A stretch of 21,296 nucleotides of DNA, taken from contig WJJQ01000143.1 in assembly GCA_014729615.1 (NCBI GenBank), positions 1 to 21,296 of the forward strand. The letters run 5' to 3'. How positions within the stretch are numbered: the first letter of the stretch is position 1; every line of letters starts with the position of its first letter. The notes beneath the pieces were generated by a model. It worked only from the letters and a program-made list of their open reading frames with translations. It ran no database searches and was not told where the DNA came from. This document shows positions 6,563 to 15,129 of the stretch, in pieces. Position numbers and translations under genes: made by a program. The stretch comes from Candidatus Peregrinibacteria bacterium. GTDB lineage: Bacteria > Patescibacteriota > Gracilibacteria > UBA1369.

Positions 6563-7876
6563 ATGCTTTCCATAAATACTGAAAATCTAGACAAAATAGA
6601 TTCAGCTCACGGTTTAACTCAGGGTGAAATTGAAAAAGAAACGGCATTAATCGATACCTTCCTTGAAAATATTCATAAAAGAAAACAAGGTTTTTATAAA
6701 ATAATCGACGATTCCGGCCTGCATGAAAAAGTCCATTCATTCGCCGCTAATGCCAAAACAAAATATAAAGACATTGTTATTTTGGGTATAGGAGGATCAG
6801 CCCTCGGCACCATTTGTTTACAGCAAACATTAAAACATTTATATGAAAATGAACTTGATTCCGCGCCTAAACTACACGTTCTAGACAATATAGACCCGGA
6901 ATTGATAGCCGAAATTCAAGATATTATTTCGCTTGAATCCACCTTGTTTATTGTAGTCACTAAATCTGGCGGAACACCTGAAACCATTTCTCAATATTTT
7001 TATTTTCGCAATCTTATAGACAATAAAGGATTTAATCCTCAAAATCACTTTATTTTTATTACTGATCCCGAAAAAGGCCTACTGCGCAAAATTGCGACTG
7101 AAGAACACTTTATTTCATTCGAAGTTCCGCCCGATGTTGGCGGACGCTTTTCAGTTCTTACCGCGGTTGGCTTGGTACCGGCCGCAATTATTGGAATCGA
7201 TATCGATAAATTAATTGAAGGGGCGAAATCCATGCGAGACAATTTTTTAGATGAACGAAAAGAATCCAATCTGCCGTTCAAACTTGCGACAATCCAGTAC
7301 TTGCTGGAAAAAAAAGGGAAAAGTATAAACATAATAATACCCTACGCTCAAAAATTAATTAAGTTTGCCGACTGGTATAAGCAATTACTCGCCGAAAGTA
7401 TAGGTAAAAAGTCCAATGAAAACGGCGAAGACGTTTTTACGGGCATAACACCCGTTAATGCCTTGGGGGTTACCGACCAACACTCACAAAGCCAATTATA
7501 TAACGAAGGACCTAATGATAAATTACTGCTTTTTATAAAAACGAAAGAAAAGGCAACCGATATTTCCATTCCAAATTTATTCCCTGAAAATGAATCTTTA
7601 AGCTATCTGAACGATTTAACATTCGGTAAATTAATCGACACGGAAATGGAAGGAACGCTACAAGCTTTAACTAAAAACGACAGACCAACCATAACAATTG
7701 AAATAGATAAAATTAATGCATATGCACTTGGAGAATTGTTTATGCTTTTCGAAGCGGCAACAGCATTCTTGGGTGAATTTTATAATATAAACGCTTTTGA
7801 CCAGCCCGGTGTTGAGCTTTCAAAAATATTAACAAAACAATTACTTACCCCAACTGAAAATGATTCAAGTACCTAA
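6563..7876 (+). CDS. pgi: Glucose-6-phosphate isomerase
   Basis: A 437-residue phosphoglucose isomerase of the short bacterial type (compare about 550 residues in E. coli), interconverting glucose-6-phosphate and fructose-6-phosphate in the cytoplasm. Two sugar-isomerase (SIS) domains are visible: GIGGSALG (75-82) and VTKSGGTPET (132-141) bind the phosphate, GGRFSVLT (193-200) is in the active site, and QLLAESIGK (274-282) carries the catalytic glutamate E278. H307 in TDQHSQSQLY and K421 in QPGVELSK complete the catalytic set. In this operon it links fructose-6-phosphate made by transaldolase and transketolase back to glucose-6-phosphate, the substrate of Zwf, which would permit a cyclic pentose phosphate pathway. 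The end overlaps tkt by 17 bases. Confidence 0.96.
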   Translation: MLSINTENLDKIDSAHGLTQGEIEKETALIDTFLENIHKRKQGFYKIIDDSGLHEKVHSFAANAKTKYKDIVILGIGGSALGTICLQQTLKHLYENELDSAPKLHVLDNIDPELIAEIQDIISLESTLFIVVTKSGGTPETISQYFYFRNLIDNKGFNPQNHFIFITDPEKGLLRKIATEEHFISFEVPPDVGGRFSVLTAVGLVPAAIIGIDIDKLIEGAKSMRDNFLDERKESNLPFKLATIQYLLEKKGKSINIIIPYAQKLIKFADWYKQLLAESIGKKSNENGEDVFTGITPVNALGVTDQHSQSQLYNEGPNDKLLLFIKTKEKATDISIPNLFPENESLSYLNDLTFGKLIDTEMEGTLQALTKNDRPTITIEIDKINAYALGELFMLFEAATAFLGEFYNINAFDQPGVELSKILTKQLLTPTENDSST

Positions 7877-9782
7877 AATTGGAGAACAACTCTCTAAAGA
7901 ACATCTTGATTTTTTAAGTGCCGTAGCAAAATCTTGTCGCGGTACAATAATAAAAATGCTTAAGCAGTCTCAAAGTGGTCACCCCGGAGGATCACTTTCA
8001 ACAATTGATTATTTATCTACGCTTTATTCATTCATAATTAGTCAAACCGGTGAAAAAGTTGTAGTTTCAAACGGTCATATTTCACCTGCCGTTTACAGTA
8101 TTCTGGCTGAATGCGGATACATACCCAAACAAGAAGTTATCGACACATTTAGACAAGTGGGCAGTATTTTTGAGGGCCATGTCACAAGACATGTCAAAGG
8201 AATCGAATACGGTACAGGTCCTTTGGGAATTGGCGTTTCCGTGGCAAGCAGCTTTGCGCTCGCGGAAAAAATGAATAATTCAGATAACATGGTTTTTGGA
8301 GTCATGGGTGACGGAGAAGCTCAAGAAGGACAAGTGTACGAAATGATGCAGTTTGCCAACAAGTACAAGCTAAGCAATTATGTACTATTTGTAGATTACA
8401 ATCGCGTTCAGCTGACCGACTCTTTGGACAAAATAATGCCAATAAACATAGGAGCACATTTTTTGGCCGCGGGATGGGAAGTGCTTGAAATCGACGGACA
8501 CAATTACGACCAAATATGGGATGCAATCGGCAAATCATACAATTCAGACAAACCTGTATTGATCTTAGGTAAAACAATAATGGGTAAAGGAGTAAGTTTT
8601 ATGGAAGAAACAGGAAGTAATTTTCAATCAACTTGGCATGGTAATGCGCCGGGCCCCGAAGAGGCAGACAAAGCTATTGAAGAACTACAACTTTCAAACA
8701 ACGAAAAACAATTGTCAGAAACACTAAAAGATATAATTAAATGGAAACCATCGGAAACCGTATTCCCTCCCCTTTTGTCTAAAGTGGAAATAGATGCGGG
8801 TGAACCTGTGTTATACGAACCCGAAAAATTAACCGACAACAGAAGCGCGTACGGAGCGGCACTTTTAGATATGGCAAAAAGAAATAAAAATGTTGTTGCC
8901 TGTTCAGCCGATTTAAGCGGCTCCGTCAAAACGGCGGGGGTTGAATCGGAAAAGCCTAATCAACATATAGAAGTGGGAATTTGTGAGCAACAAATGGTAT
9001 CACTTGCGGGAGGTTTGAGTTTATCAGGATTCGTGCCGTTCGCATCTACATTTGGGGCGTTTATGTCGAGCCGTGCCAAAGATCAGGCAAGAGTTAATGA
9101 TATAAATTACACAAACGTAAAAATGGTATCAACTCATTGCGGACTATCTGTTGGAGAAGATGGGCCGACTCATCAGGCAATTGATGACATGTCATCGTTC
9201 CTTGGAATGTTCAACACAATGGTTATTGAACCCGCCGACCCAAACCAATGCGATAGAATCATACGTTACGCCGCTTCACATTATGGAAACTTTTATATTC
9301 GCATGGGCCGTCATAAATATCCTGTAGTAACTAAGGATGACGGGACTCCATTCTATGGAACTGATTACGTGTATGAATATGGAAAAACAGATGTCGTTCG
9401 CAAAGGATCTGACCTTACTATTGTGGCTTCAGGGGCTTTGGTTGGCGAAGCGGTAAAAGCTGTTGATGAGCTCAAGCAAGAAGATCCCGAGCTTTCTTTA
9501 GAAGTTATAGCGGCAAGCTCCATCAAAAAATTTGATCAAACAGTTTTTAACTCCATAGAAAAAACGGGCAAAGTTATTACGGCCGAAGACCATAATGGGA
9601 TTGCCGGACTACATTCTCAGTTGGCAAAAAGCTTAATTAAGGAAGGTATTAATCCTTCTGTTTATGAATCTGTTTCCGTAAAAGAATATCAATTATCAGG
9701 CAAGGCGCCTGATCTATATGAAAAAACAGGATTATCATCTAATGGAATTAAAAAATTATGTCATCAGATCTTGCAAAAATAG
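7860..9782 (+). CDS. tkt: Transketolase
   Basis: A 640-residue single-chain transketolase, a thiamine-diphosphate enzyme that moves two-carbon units between sugar phosphates. The N-terminal ThDP domain shows SGHPGGS (39-45), a GHxxP motif at 72-76 and the cofactor signature GDGEAQEG (150-157) with N181 about 30 residues on. The pyrimidine-binding domain starts near 327 and holds the catalytic glutamate E376 in GICEQQM, with GEDGPTHQ following; the C-terminal domain ends in an AEDHNGIAGLHSQLAKSL segment. The start overlaps pgi by 17 bases; the next ATG, at residue 33, is too close to SGHPGG, so the overlap is likely real. The gene ends in TAG and overlaps gnd by 25 bases. Paired with transaldolase, it forms the non-oxidative branch. 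Confidence 0.96.
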   Translation: MIQVPKIGEQLSKEHLDFLSAVAKSCRGTIIKMLKQSQSGHPGGSLSTIDYLSTLYSFIISQTGEKVVVSNGHISPAVYSILAECGYIPKQEVIDTFRQVGSIFEGHVTRHVKGIEYGTGPLGIGVSVASSFALAEKMNNSDNMVFGVMGDGEAQEGQVYEMMQFANKYKLSNYVLFVDYNRVQLTDSLDKIMPINIGAHFLAAGWEVLEIDGHNYDQIWDAIGKSYNSDKPVLILGKTIMGKGVSFMEETGSNFQSTWHGNAPGPEEADKAIEELQLSNNEKQLSETLKDIIKWKPSETVFPPLLSKVEIDAGEPVLYEPEKLTDNRSAYGAALLDMAKRNKNVVACSADLSGSVKTAGVESEKPNQHIEVGICEQQMVSLAGGLSLSGFVPFASTFGAFMSSRAKDQARVNDINYTNVKMVSTHCGLSVGEDGPTHQAIDDMSSFLGMFNTMVIEPADPNQCDRIIRYAASHYGNFYIRMGRHKYPVVTKDDGTPFYGTDYVYEYGKTDVVRKGSDLTIVASGALVGEAVKAVDELKQEDPELSLEVIAASSIKKFDQTVFNSIEKTGKVITAEDHNGIAGLHSQLAKSLIKEGINPSVYESVSVKEYQLSGKAPDLYEKTGLSSNGIKKLCHQILQK

Positions 9783-11167
9783 GTGTGATCGGACTTGCGG
9801 TCATGGGATCTAATTTTGCGCGTAACCTGGCGTCGCGTCAAATAAAAACCGCTGTTTTTAATCGCACAACCGAGGTTACAAATGAATTTATCAGACTTCA
9901 CGGAAATGAACATATTGTAGCCTCAAAAACACTTGAAGAATTTATTGCGTCCATAGAAAAACCGCGCAAAATTATTTTACTTGTTAAAGCCGGATCCGCC
10001 GTAGACGCAGTAATTGAATCATTACATCCAATGCTCGATACCGGCGATACCATAATTGATTTTGGAAATTCTCATTATAAAAACACTCAAAAAAGGTCCG
10101 AATCACTTTCAAAACTCAATTTACATTATTTCGGTTGCGGAATATCGGGCGGAGAAAAAGGAGCTCTTGAAGGCCCCAGCCTAATGCCCGGCGGTGCAAG
10201 AGAAACCTGGCAAGAATTGCGACCCATTTTTGAAGCAACGGCGGCCAAAGATTTCAGTGGTAATCCATGTGTTGCTTACCTTGGTCCAAACGGCGCCGGA
10301 AATTATGTAAAAACTGTTCACAATGGAATTGAGTACGGCATTATGCAAATTCTTGCGGAAAGTTATCAAATGCTGAAACGCATTTACGACGTGCCGGACG
10401 AACAAATTGCTCAAATTTTCGACCGTTTTAATCAGGGCAAGCTAAATTCTTTTTTATTAGAAATGTCCATTAAAGTTTTAAATAAAAAAGACGAACACAC
10501 CGGTGACTCATTGTTAAGTAAAATTCTTGATCGGGCCGCTCAAAAAGGCACAGGCGCCTGGACGGGTACAGACGCGCTCGAAAGAGGCATTCCACTGCCA
10601 ACCATTACCGAGTCGGTCATTGCAAGACAAGTGTCTTCCAAAAAAAATCTCAGAGTTGAATTAAACAAAGTATTTCCTGACGAACCGCCCAGCGTAACAA
10701 CAAATCAAGACGATTTTATAAAAAACCTTGAATCGGCAATTTATAGCGCAAAGGTTTTATGCTTCGTTCAGGGAATGGAATTAATTAAAAACGCAAGTAC
10801 TGACGAAAACTGGGATACCAACTTAGCTGAAGTTGCAAGAATTTGGCAGGGCGGCTGCATTATTCGAACACATTTTTTAGATTTGCTTGAAAAAGAATTA
10901 ATCAGGGAACCAAAAGATAACATGATGGCGAACAAAACAATTCAATCACACCTTAAAGCAAATATGGCAGGTTTAAAGAAAATTGTACTCACGGCCACAA
11001 AAGATGATATCGCAGTGCCGGCATTTGCCAGCGCTTATAATTATTTCCTTGGCATGACTGAAGAAAACGGCCCCGCAAATTTGATTCAGGCACTAAGAGA
11101 TGGTTTCGGTTCTCATACATATGAAAGAACTGATCAAGAAGGCGCATTTCACACCGAATGGGATTAA
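9758..11167 (+). CDS. gnd: 6-phosphogluconate dehydrogenase, decarboxylating
   Basis: A 469-residue long-type enzyme (E. coli 468) that converts 6-phosphogluconate to ribulose-5-phosphate and CO2. The Rossmann fold opens with IGVIGLAVMGSNFARN (8-23). FNRTTE at 34-39 matches the NADP-preferring form. GISGGEKGALEGPSLMPGG (128-146) and the catalytic K185, with H188 and N189 in KTVHNGIEYG, are intact, and the C-terminus carries HTYERTDQEGAFHTEW. One oddity is IIDFGNSHYKNT at 99-110, where the family has almost invariant IIDGGN; Phe102 replaces the first of two glycines. The start overlaps tkt by 25 bases and leaves only six residues before the first strand, so a later start is not possible. Confidence 0.97.
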   Translation: MSSDLAKIGVIGLAVMGSNFARNLASRQIKTAVFNRTTEVTNEFIRLHGNEHIVASKTLEEFIASIEKPRKIILLVKAGSAVDAVIESLHPMLDTGDTIIDFGNSHYKNTQKRSESLSKLNLHYFGCGISGGEKGALEGPSLMPGGARETWQELRPIFEATAAKDFSGNPCVAYLGPNGAGNYVKTVHNGIEYGIMQILAESYQMLKRIYDVPDEQIAQIFDRFNQGKLNSFLLEMSIKVLNKKDEHTGDSLLSKILDRAAQKGTGAWTGTDALERGIPLPTITESVIARQVSSKKNLRVELNKVFPDEPPSVTTNQDDFIKNLESAIYSAKVLCFVQGMELIKNASTDENWDTNLAEVARIWQGGCIIRTHFLDLLEKELIREPKDNMMANKTIQSHLKANMAGLKKIVLTATKDDIAVPAFASAYNYFLGMTEENGPANLIQALRDGFGSHTYERTDQEGAFHTEWD

Positions 11168-11182
11168 AATTAACAAAAAATT

Positions 11183-12598
11183 ATGATCTACAGAGTTAAA
11201 GAACCTTTCTTCTTCACAATATTCGGAGCTTCCGGCGATCTGGCCAAACTTAAAATCTTTCCCGCTTTATATAGTCTTGCGGAACAAAAAAGGCTCCCAA
11301 AAGATTATTTCATCGTTGGATTTGCCAGAACTCCCAAAGAAAGAAAAGAATTTCAAAAAGAATTCTATGACAGTGTAAAAAATAAAATTGGTAAAGATTT
11401 AAATAAAAAAATTCTGCGGGACCTGGTTGAACACGTATACTATTTCACGGGAAAGTATGACCAATGCGAAAGCTATAAAGAGCTTAAAGATTTTTTACTT
11501 AAATTGAGCGGCGGAAAAATGCATACGCACATAGCATATTTTTCAGTACCGCCTACAGTTTTCAAGCCAATCATAAAAAATCTCGGCGAATGTCGCAGAC
11601 AAAAGACCGATGACATTAGACTTGTAATTGAAAAACCATTTGGCGATGACAGTTGCAGTGCCGAAGAACTTTATCACTTCATTTCCAATTACTTCAGCGA
11701 AGACCAAGTATACCTTCTGGATCACTTTTTGGGAAAAGCGGGCGTGCAAAGCATTTTGCACCTTAGACAAACAAATCGTATTTTAAATCTTCTTTTAAAA
11801 GGATACGAAATAGCTAATATTCAAATTACGGCCTTTGAAGATATAGGAATCAAAGACAGAGTTGGATATTTCGAAGAAGTTGGAATCATAAAAGACATGA
11901 TTCAATCGCATTTATTGCAGATTCTTGCTTTCACAACAATGTCAATACCTCTAACCACTAAGGCCGAAAGTCTGCATCGAGAAAAATATTCAATATTAAG
12001 CGCTATTAATGTACCGAAAAAACCTGAAAACATTGTGTTGGGTCAATATAAAGAATACAAAAAAGAAGAAGGCGTGCCGGCAAATTCAAAAACCGACACA
12101 TTTGCCGCAATAAAACTATATATAGACCAGGAAGAATGGTTTAAAGTGCCTATTTATCTTCGTACGGGTAAAAAATTATCGGCTAAAAAGACCAATGTAA
12201 TTGTTGAGTTTAAAAAATTTCCTTTTCAAAACCAAGAGGAGGAACCCAACCTGCTAAAAATTGAACTCAGCCCGGAAGAAAACATTATTATTCAGCTTGT
12301 AAACAAATACCGTAGTGGAGCGTCTCAATATGAAACCATAGCCACGTCAAAGTCAATCGCCTGCAGTGGTGATTATTGCTTGCCGGAACATGGCCTGCTG
12401 CTTCTTGATGTAATTAGAAAAAACAAATGCAGTTTTCTATCATTCCGCGAGATTTTAGCCAGCTGGAGAGTAACTGAAGATATTCTTAACCTAATATCCA
12501 AGCACAAAATCAAAGTTAATAAATATGATGACGGCTCAGGCGGTCCCTCATTGCAAAATAAGCTGGTACAAAATGATGGCTTTAATTGGCATAAATAA
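11183..12598 (+). CDS. zwf: Glucose-6-phosphate 1-dehydrogenase (divergent active-site motif)
   Basis: A 471-residue G6PDH that oxidises glucose-6-phosphate to 6-phosphogluconolactone with NAD(P). GASGDLAKLKIFPALY (15-30) is the dinucleotide-binding loop, FARTPKE (48-54) the cofactor-selecting region, VIEKPFG (148-154) the central motif, and YFEEVGIIKDMIQSHLLQIL (229-248) carries the catalytic histidine H243; PIYLRTGKKL follows. The family active-site signature RIDHYLGKE reads LLDHFLGKA here (178-186): Asp180, His181 and Lys185 are kept, while Arg, Tyr and Glu are changed. The FEPLWNR stretch that usually follows is also not recognisable. The enzyme is therefore a divergent but probably active member, as judged from its place between gnd and pgl. 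Its TAA is directly followed by the pgl ATG. Confidence 0.94.
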   Translation: MIYRVKEPFFFTIFGASGDLAKLKIFPALYSLAEQKRLPKDYFIVGFARTPKERKEFQKEFYDSVKNKIGKDLNKKILRDLVEHVYYFTGKYDQCESYKELKDFLLKLSGGKMHTHIAYFSVPPTVFKPIIKNLGECRRQKTDDIRLVIEKPFGDDSCSAEELYHFISNYFSEDQVYLLDHFLGKAGVQSILHLRQTNRILNLLLKGYEIANIQITAFEDIGIKDRVGYFEEVGIIKDMIQSHLLQILAFTTMSIPLTTKAESLHREKYSILSAINVPKKPENIVLGQYKEYKKEEGVPANSKTDTFAAIKLYIDQEEWFKVPIYLRTGKKLSAKKTNVIVEFKKFPFQNQEEEPNLLKIELSPEENIIIQLVNKYRSGASQYETIATSKSIACSGDYCLPEHGLLLLDVIRKNKCSFLSFREILASWRVTEDILNLISKHKIKVNKYDDGSGGPSLQNKLVQNDGFNWHK

Positions 12599-13252
12599 AT
12601 GAATATTAAAAACTTTAACAATGAGGAACATTTTGTTGAAGCGGCATTAAATGCGGTTCGTGAATGTGTAAACCAAAAAAAACACCCTAAAATAGCTTTA
12701 AGCGGCGGCAGTACGCCAAAACGTTTTTTTAAGGCATTGGCGGATTCAAATATTTATTTACATGATATTACTTTCTATCAAGTTGATGAAAGATACGTAC
12801 CAAAAAATGATCCCGAATCCAATTATAAACTTATTGTAGATACACTTTTTTCCAATCCAAAAAATCAACCGAAAGAATTGATTCATTTCAACACTAATTT
12901 GCCTTTATACGAAGCTCTAAAAGAATATGAACATAAATTACCCGCGGATGGATTCGATCTGGTTTTTCTTGGTATAGGACCGGATGGGCACACGGCATCA
13001 CTATTCCCAAACACTACGGCACTTGAAGAAACAGATCATGACACGGCCTACACCACTACAGAAGATTTTGCCGTATTCGACAGATTAACGCTCACATTCC
13101 CAATTATCTTAAATTCACATAGAATAATCGTTTTGCTGAAAAACAAAACATCAATAATTGAAGAACTTATGGGCGGCTCAATGGATTCAACGGAATTCCC
13201 GGCCAAAAGATTACTTGAGCATCATAATCTGGATATTTTATTTTTGGAATAA
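12599..13252 (+). CDS. pgl: 6-phosphogluconolactonase
   Basis: A 217-residue enzyme of the DevB/NagB-like family that hydrolyses 6-phosphoglucono-1,5-lactone to 6-phosphogluconate, joining Zwf to Gnd. Motifs in order are ALSGGSTP (33-40, phosphate loop), QVDERYVPKNDPESNY (61-76), LGIGPDGHTASLFPN (124-138, active-site Asp/His region) and DRLTLTFPIILNSH (161-174). The typical length is about 230 residues. It is the last gene of the six-gene operon, with no gap to zwf and a strong hairpin terminator right after its stop, so transcription of the operon should end here. Confidence 0.95.
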   Translation: MNIKNFNNEEHFVEAALNAVRECVNQKKHPKIALSGGSTPKRFFKALADSNIYLHDITFYQVDERYVPKNDPESNYKLIVDTLFSNPKNQPKELIHFNTNLPLYEALKEYEHKLPADGFDLVFLGIGPDGHTASLFPNTTALEETDHDTAYTTTEDFAVFDRLTLTFPIILNSHRIIVLLKNKTSIIEELMGGSMDSTEFPAKRLLEHHNLDILFLE

Positions 13253-13254
13253 AA

Positions 13255-13284
13255 AAAAGCGCTCCCCTTTTTGGGAGCGCTTTT
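13255..13284. terminator. Bidirectional intrinsic terminator
   Basis: AAAAGCGCTCCC and GGGAGCGCTTTT form a perfect 12-base-pair stem around a six-base loop (CTTTTT). GC-rich in the middle and flanked by A-runs and T-runs, it gives a U-tail on either strand. It lies between the convergent pgl (plus) and DUF4013 gene (minus), three bases after the pgl stop. Confidence 0.9.
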
Positions 13285-13292
13285 AAAAAATA

Positions 13293-13886
13293 TTACATTG
13301 CAGGTGTTTCCATTACAGGAGCAGCGGATGGTTTCAAAACAGCTCTTCGGTAAAAATCAGCCATAAAAATATTCTGTGTAAATGTTGATGCGGGAATACC
13401 AACCAGCACAATCATCAATATAATCCACACTATTCCAAGAGCAATCGATTTGAGTATGACCATTATATAATCACCAAAATTTGCAAAAACAGGCTTGATT
13501 AAACCCACTTCAAAAAGTGAACTGACCGTTTCTTTTTTAATAAAATTCATGCCCAGAATTGGAAACAAAAACAATCCGGCCAAACCCACAACTATTGCAT
13601 AAAGCATTAAATCAATTTGAATTAAAATTCCAAAAATTATTGAAATAACAAGTGCAAAAGGTATAGCTTTTAAAAACATCATGAATCCAAGCTTTAGACA
13701 ATCGCCAAAATCTAATTTGGGCAATTCTTTAGTTTCACCTCTCATAATTGCCTGGCCAATACGTACACCATAACCACCTATAACAAACCCTCCAAGAATC
13801 GGGATTAAAATTATAAGTATATTCAATAAAGCAATGGGCCGTTTAAAAGGGTAATTAAAGGCCTCTCTAAAAGTTAATGCATGCAT
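13293..13886 (-). CDS. DUF4013 family multi-pass membrane protein
   Basis: A 197-residue membrane protein with roughly four hydrophobic segments (about 17-38, 66-90, 92-112 and 140-165). The region GGYGVRIGQAIMRGETKELPKLDFGDCLKLGF, here residues 37-68, matches the DUF4013 pattern of a GY-(I/V)-R turn followed by a proline/acidic loop before the next helix. The function of the family is unknown. The C-terminus is short, proline/alanine-rich and probably cytoplasmic. The gene stands alone with a strong promoter candidate upstream and shares the bidirectional terminator with pgl. The domain call rests on the recalled family pattern, not on a search. Confidence 0.72.
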   Translation of the reverse strand: MHALTFREAFNYPFKRPIALLNILIILIPILGGFVIGGYGVRIGQAIMRGETKELPKLDFGDCLKLGFMMFLKAIPFALVISIIFGILIQIDLMLYAIVVGLAGLFLFPILGMNFIKKETVSSLFEVGLIKPVFANFGDYIMVILKSIALGIVWIILMIVLVGIPASTFTQNIFMADFYRRAVLKPSAAPVMETPAM

Positions 13887-13927
13887 ATGTTGTTTTTTAA
13901 AAAATATATAAAATACATATATGCGCT

Positions 13928-13956
13928 ATTATAAGCGTACAATTCAAAATTAGCAA
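13928..13956 (-). promoter_or_regulatory. Promoter candidate for the DUF4013 gene
   Basis: On the minus strand, TTGCTA (13956-13951) and a perfect TATAAT (13933-13928) are 17 bases apart. The start would be near 13921, giving a leader of about 35 bases to the ATG at 13886. It lies downstream of tRNA-Val, so the membrane protein gene need not depend on the tRNA transcript. Confidence 0.55.
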
Positions 13957-13990
13957 CTTATCGTAAAATTCAGTATAGATATTAAAACAA

Positions 13991-14066
13991 TGGTGGACGC
14001 TGAAGGACTCGAACCTTCGACCTCCTCGGTGTAAACGAGATGCTCTACCAACTGAGCTAAGCGTCC
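13991..14066 (-). tRNA. tRNA-Val (anticodon TAC)
   Basis: A 76-base class I tRNA including an encoded CCA. The acceptor stem GGACGCT pairs fully with AGCGTCC, the discriminator base is A, the D-arm is GCTC/GAGC, the anticodon arm TCTCG/CGAGG encloses loop TTTACAC with anticodon TAC, and the T-arm contains GGTTCGAGTCC. It reads GUA and, depending on modification, other valine codons. No intron is present. Confidence 0.96.
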
Positions 14067-14086
14067 CAAAAATTGAAGGCCGCACA

Positions 14087-14115
14087 AATTTATCATATCA
14101 ATTTGGACTTTTCAA
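14087..14115 (-). promoter_or_regulatory. Promoter candidate for tRNA-Val
   Basis: On the minus strand, TTGAAA (14115-14110) and TAAATT (14092-14087) are 17 bases apart (5/6 and 4/6 matches), placing the start near 14080, about 14 bases before the tRNA. It overlaps the -35 region of the opposite corA promoter candidate, so the two may compete. Confidence 0.33.
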
Positions 14116-14137
14116 TATTAAATAAAAACTCTATAGT
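14109..14137 (+). promoter_or_regulatory. Promoter candidate for corA
   Basis: TTTTCA (14109-14114) and TATAGT (14132-14137) are 17 bases apart (4/6 and 5/6). The start near 14144 would leave about 34 bases before the ATG at 14178. It would also exclude a longer reading from the upstream TTG at 14073. Confidence 0.38.
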
Positions 14138-14177
14138 GTTACTCGACCCCAGAGCCCAAAGAATAAAACAAAAGCAT

Positions 14178-15128
14178 ATGTTTAAAATTTATAAAACAGA
14201 AAAAAACCGCCTAAGAGTAATAAAAAAGCCGACTGCGGATTGCTGGATCGACATCAATTCCCCCACTGAAGATGATCTTGCCGCTTTAAGAAAATTTAAA
14301 ATCAAAATTCCCGAAGAAGTGTTAATTTCCGTGCGCGATCAGGACGAAGTCCCCAAAATTGAACAAGAAGACAAATATACGTTTATATTAATACAGTCTC
14401 CCATCGACAAACCGTCAAGCGAACCCGGCGAATATGTAGTGGCTCCCATTGGAATTTTGTACAATAATAAAATAACGATTACAATCACCGAAGGTCGAAA
14501 CGACGTTTTAAATTATTTGCGAACCAAATTAAGGAATTACGCCAAGAACAAAATCATAAACACGGCAAGAAGACCTCAGTTTATAATGAAGCTGATTCTT
14601 TTTTCGTCAAAAATCTTTTTAAGATACCTGAAAGTAATTAATCAACGAATATATCGCGCCCAAAACAAGCTTGAAGTATCATCGAGTGACCAGGACATTA
14701 TTAACCTTATGGATGTGGGCAAATCGCTTGCGTATTTTAACGGTGCTTTACGACAAAACTTTTTTGTAATTGATAAAATAGCTAAAAAACGTAATTTCCA
14801 CGTACTTGAAGACGATGAAGAATTACTGGAAGATGTTATGGATGAAACAAATCAGGCTAAAGAAACGGTAAAAATATATGAAAGATTAGTAATTGATACA
14901 GCAAACACCTTTGGAACAATTATTTCCAACAATCTTAATAAAACAGTAAAAACTCTTACTTCAATTACGATTATTTTGATGCTACCCACGCTTGTTGCCA
15001 GCATTTACGGCATGAACGTGCCGCTCCCCTATCAAAATTCTCCTTTCGCTTTTGTTATTGTAAGCGCATTTATTGTTCTTTCTTTAGTGTTGGGATTCGT
15101 ATTCTTTTTCAGAAATAAGCTTTTTTAA
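14178..15128 (+). CDS. corA: CorA-family magnesium/divalent cation channel
   Basis: A 316-residue CorA-like protein. A cytoplasmic N-terminal domain leads into a long charged helix (about residues 145-255) and two C-terminal membrane helices (about 257-277 and 292-312). The pore signature YGMN, here followed by VPLP, lies at residues 277-280 between them, and the C-terminus is short and basic. Members form pentameric Mg2+ channels in the plasma membrane. The frame stays open upstream to a TTG at 14073, but ATG at 14178 is preferred because the promoter candidate lies between the two and the resulting length equals that of E. coli CorA. The small membrane protein gene follows after one base and is probably co-transcribed. 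Confidence 0.9.
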   Translation: MFKIYKTEKNRLRVIKKPTADCWIDINSPTEDDLAALRKFKIKIPEEVLISVRDQDEVPKIEQEDKYTFILIQSPIDKPSSEPGEYVVAPIGILYNNKITITITEGRNDVLNYLRTKLRNYAKNKIINTARRPQFIMKLILFSSKIFLRYLKVINQRIYRAQNKLEVSSSDQDIINLMDVGKSLAYFNGALRQNFFVIDKIAKKRNFHVLEDDEELLEDVMDETNQAKETVKIYERLVIDTANTFGTIISNNLNKTVKTLTSITIILMLPTLVASIYGMNVPLPYQNSPFAFVIVSAFIVLSLVLGFVFFFRNKLF

Positions 15129-15129
15129 T

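Noticed and set aside
13897..14085. Minus-strand frame of 62 codons over tRNA-Val
   Set aside because: It reads through a complete tRNA gene and the A/T-rich promoter behind it; a coding role is very unlikely.
14073..14177. N-terminal extension of CorA from a TTG start
   Set aside because: The 35 extra residues show no domain, a promoter candidate lies inside the stretch, and ATG at 14178 gives the usual CorA length.
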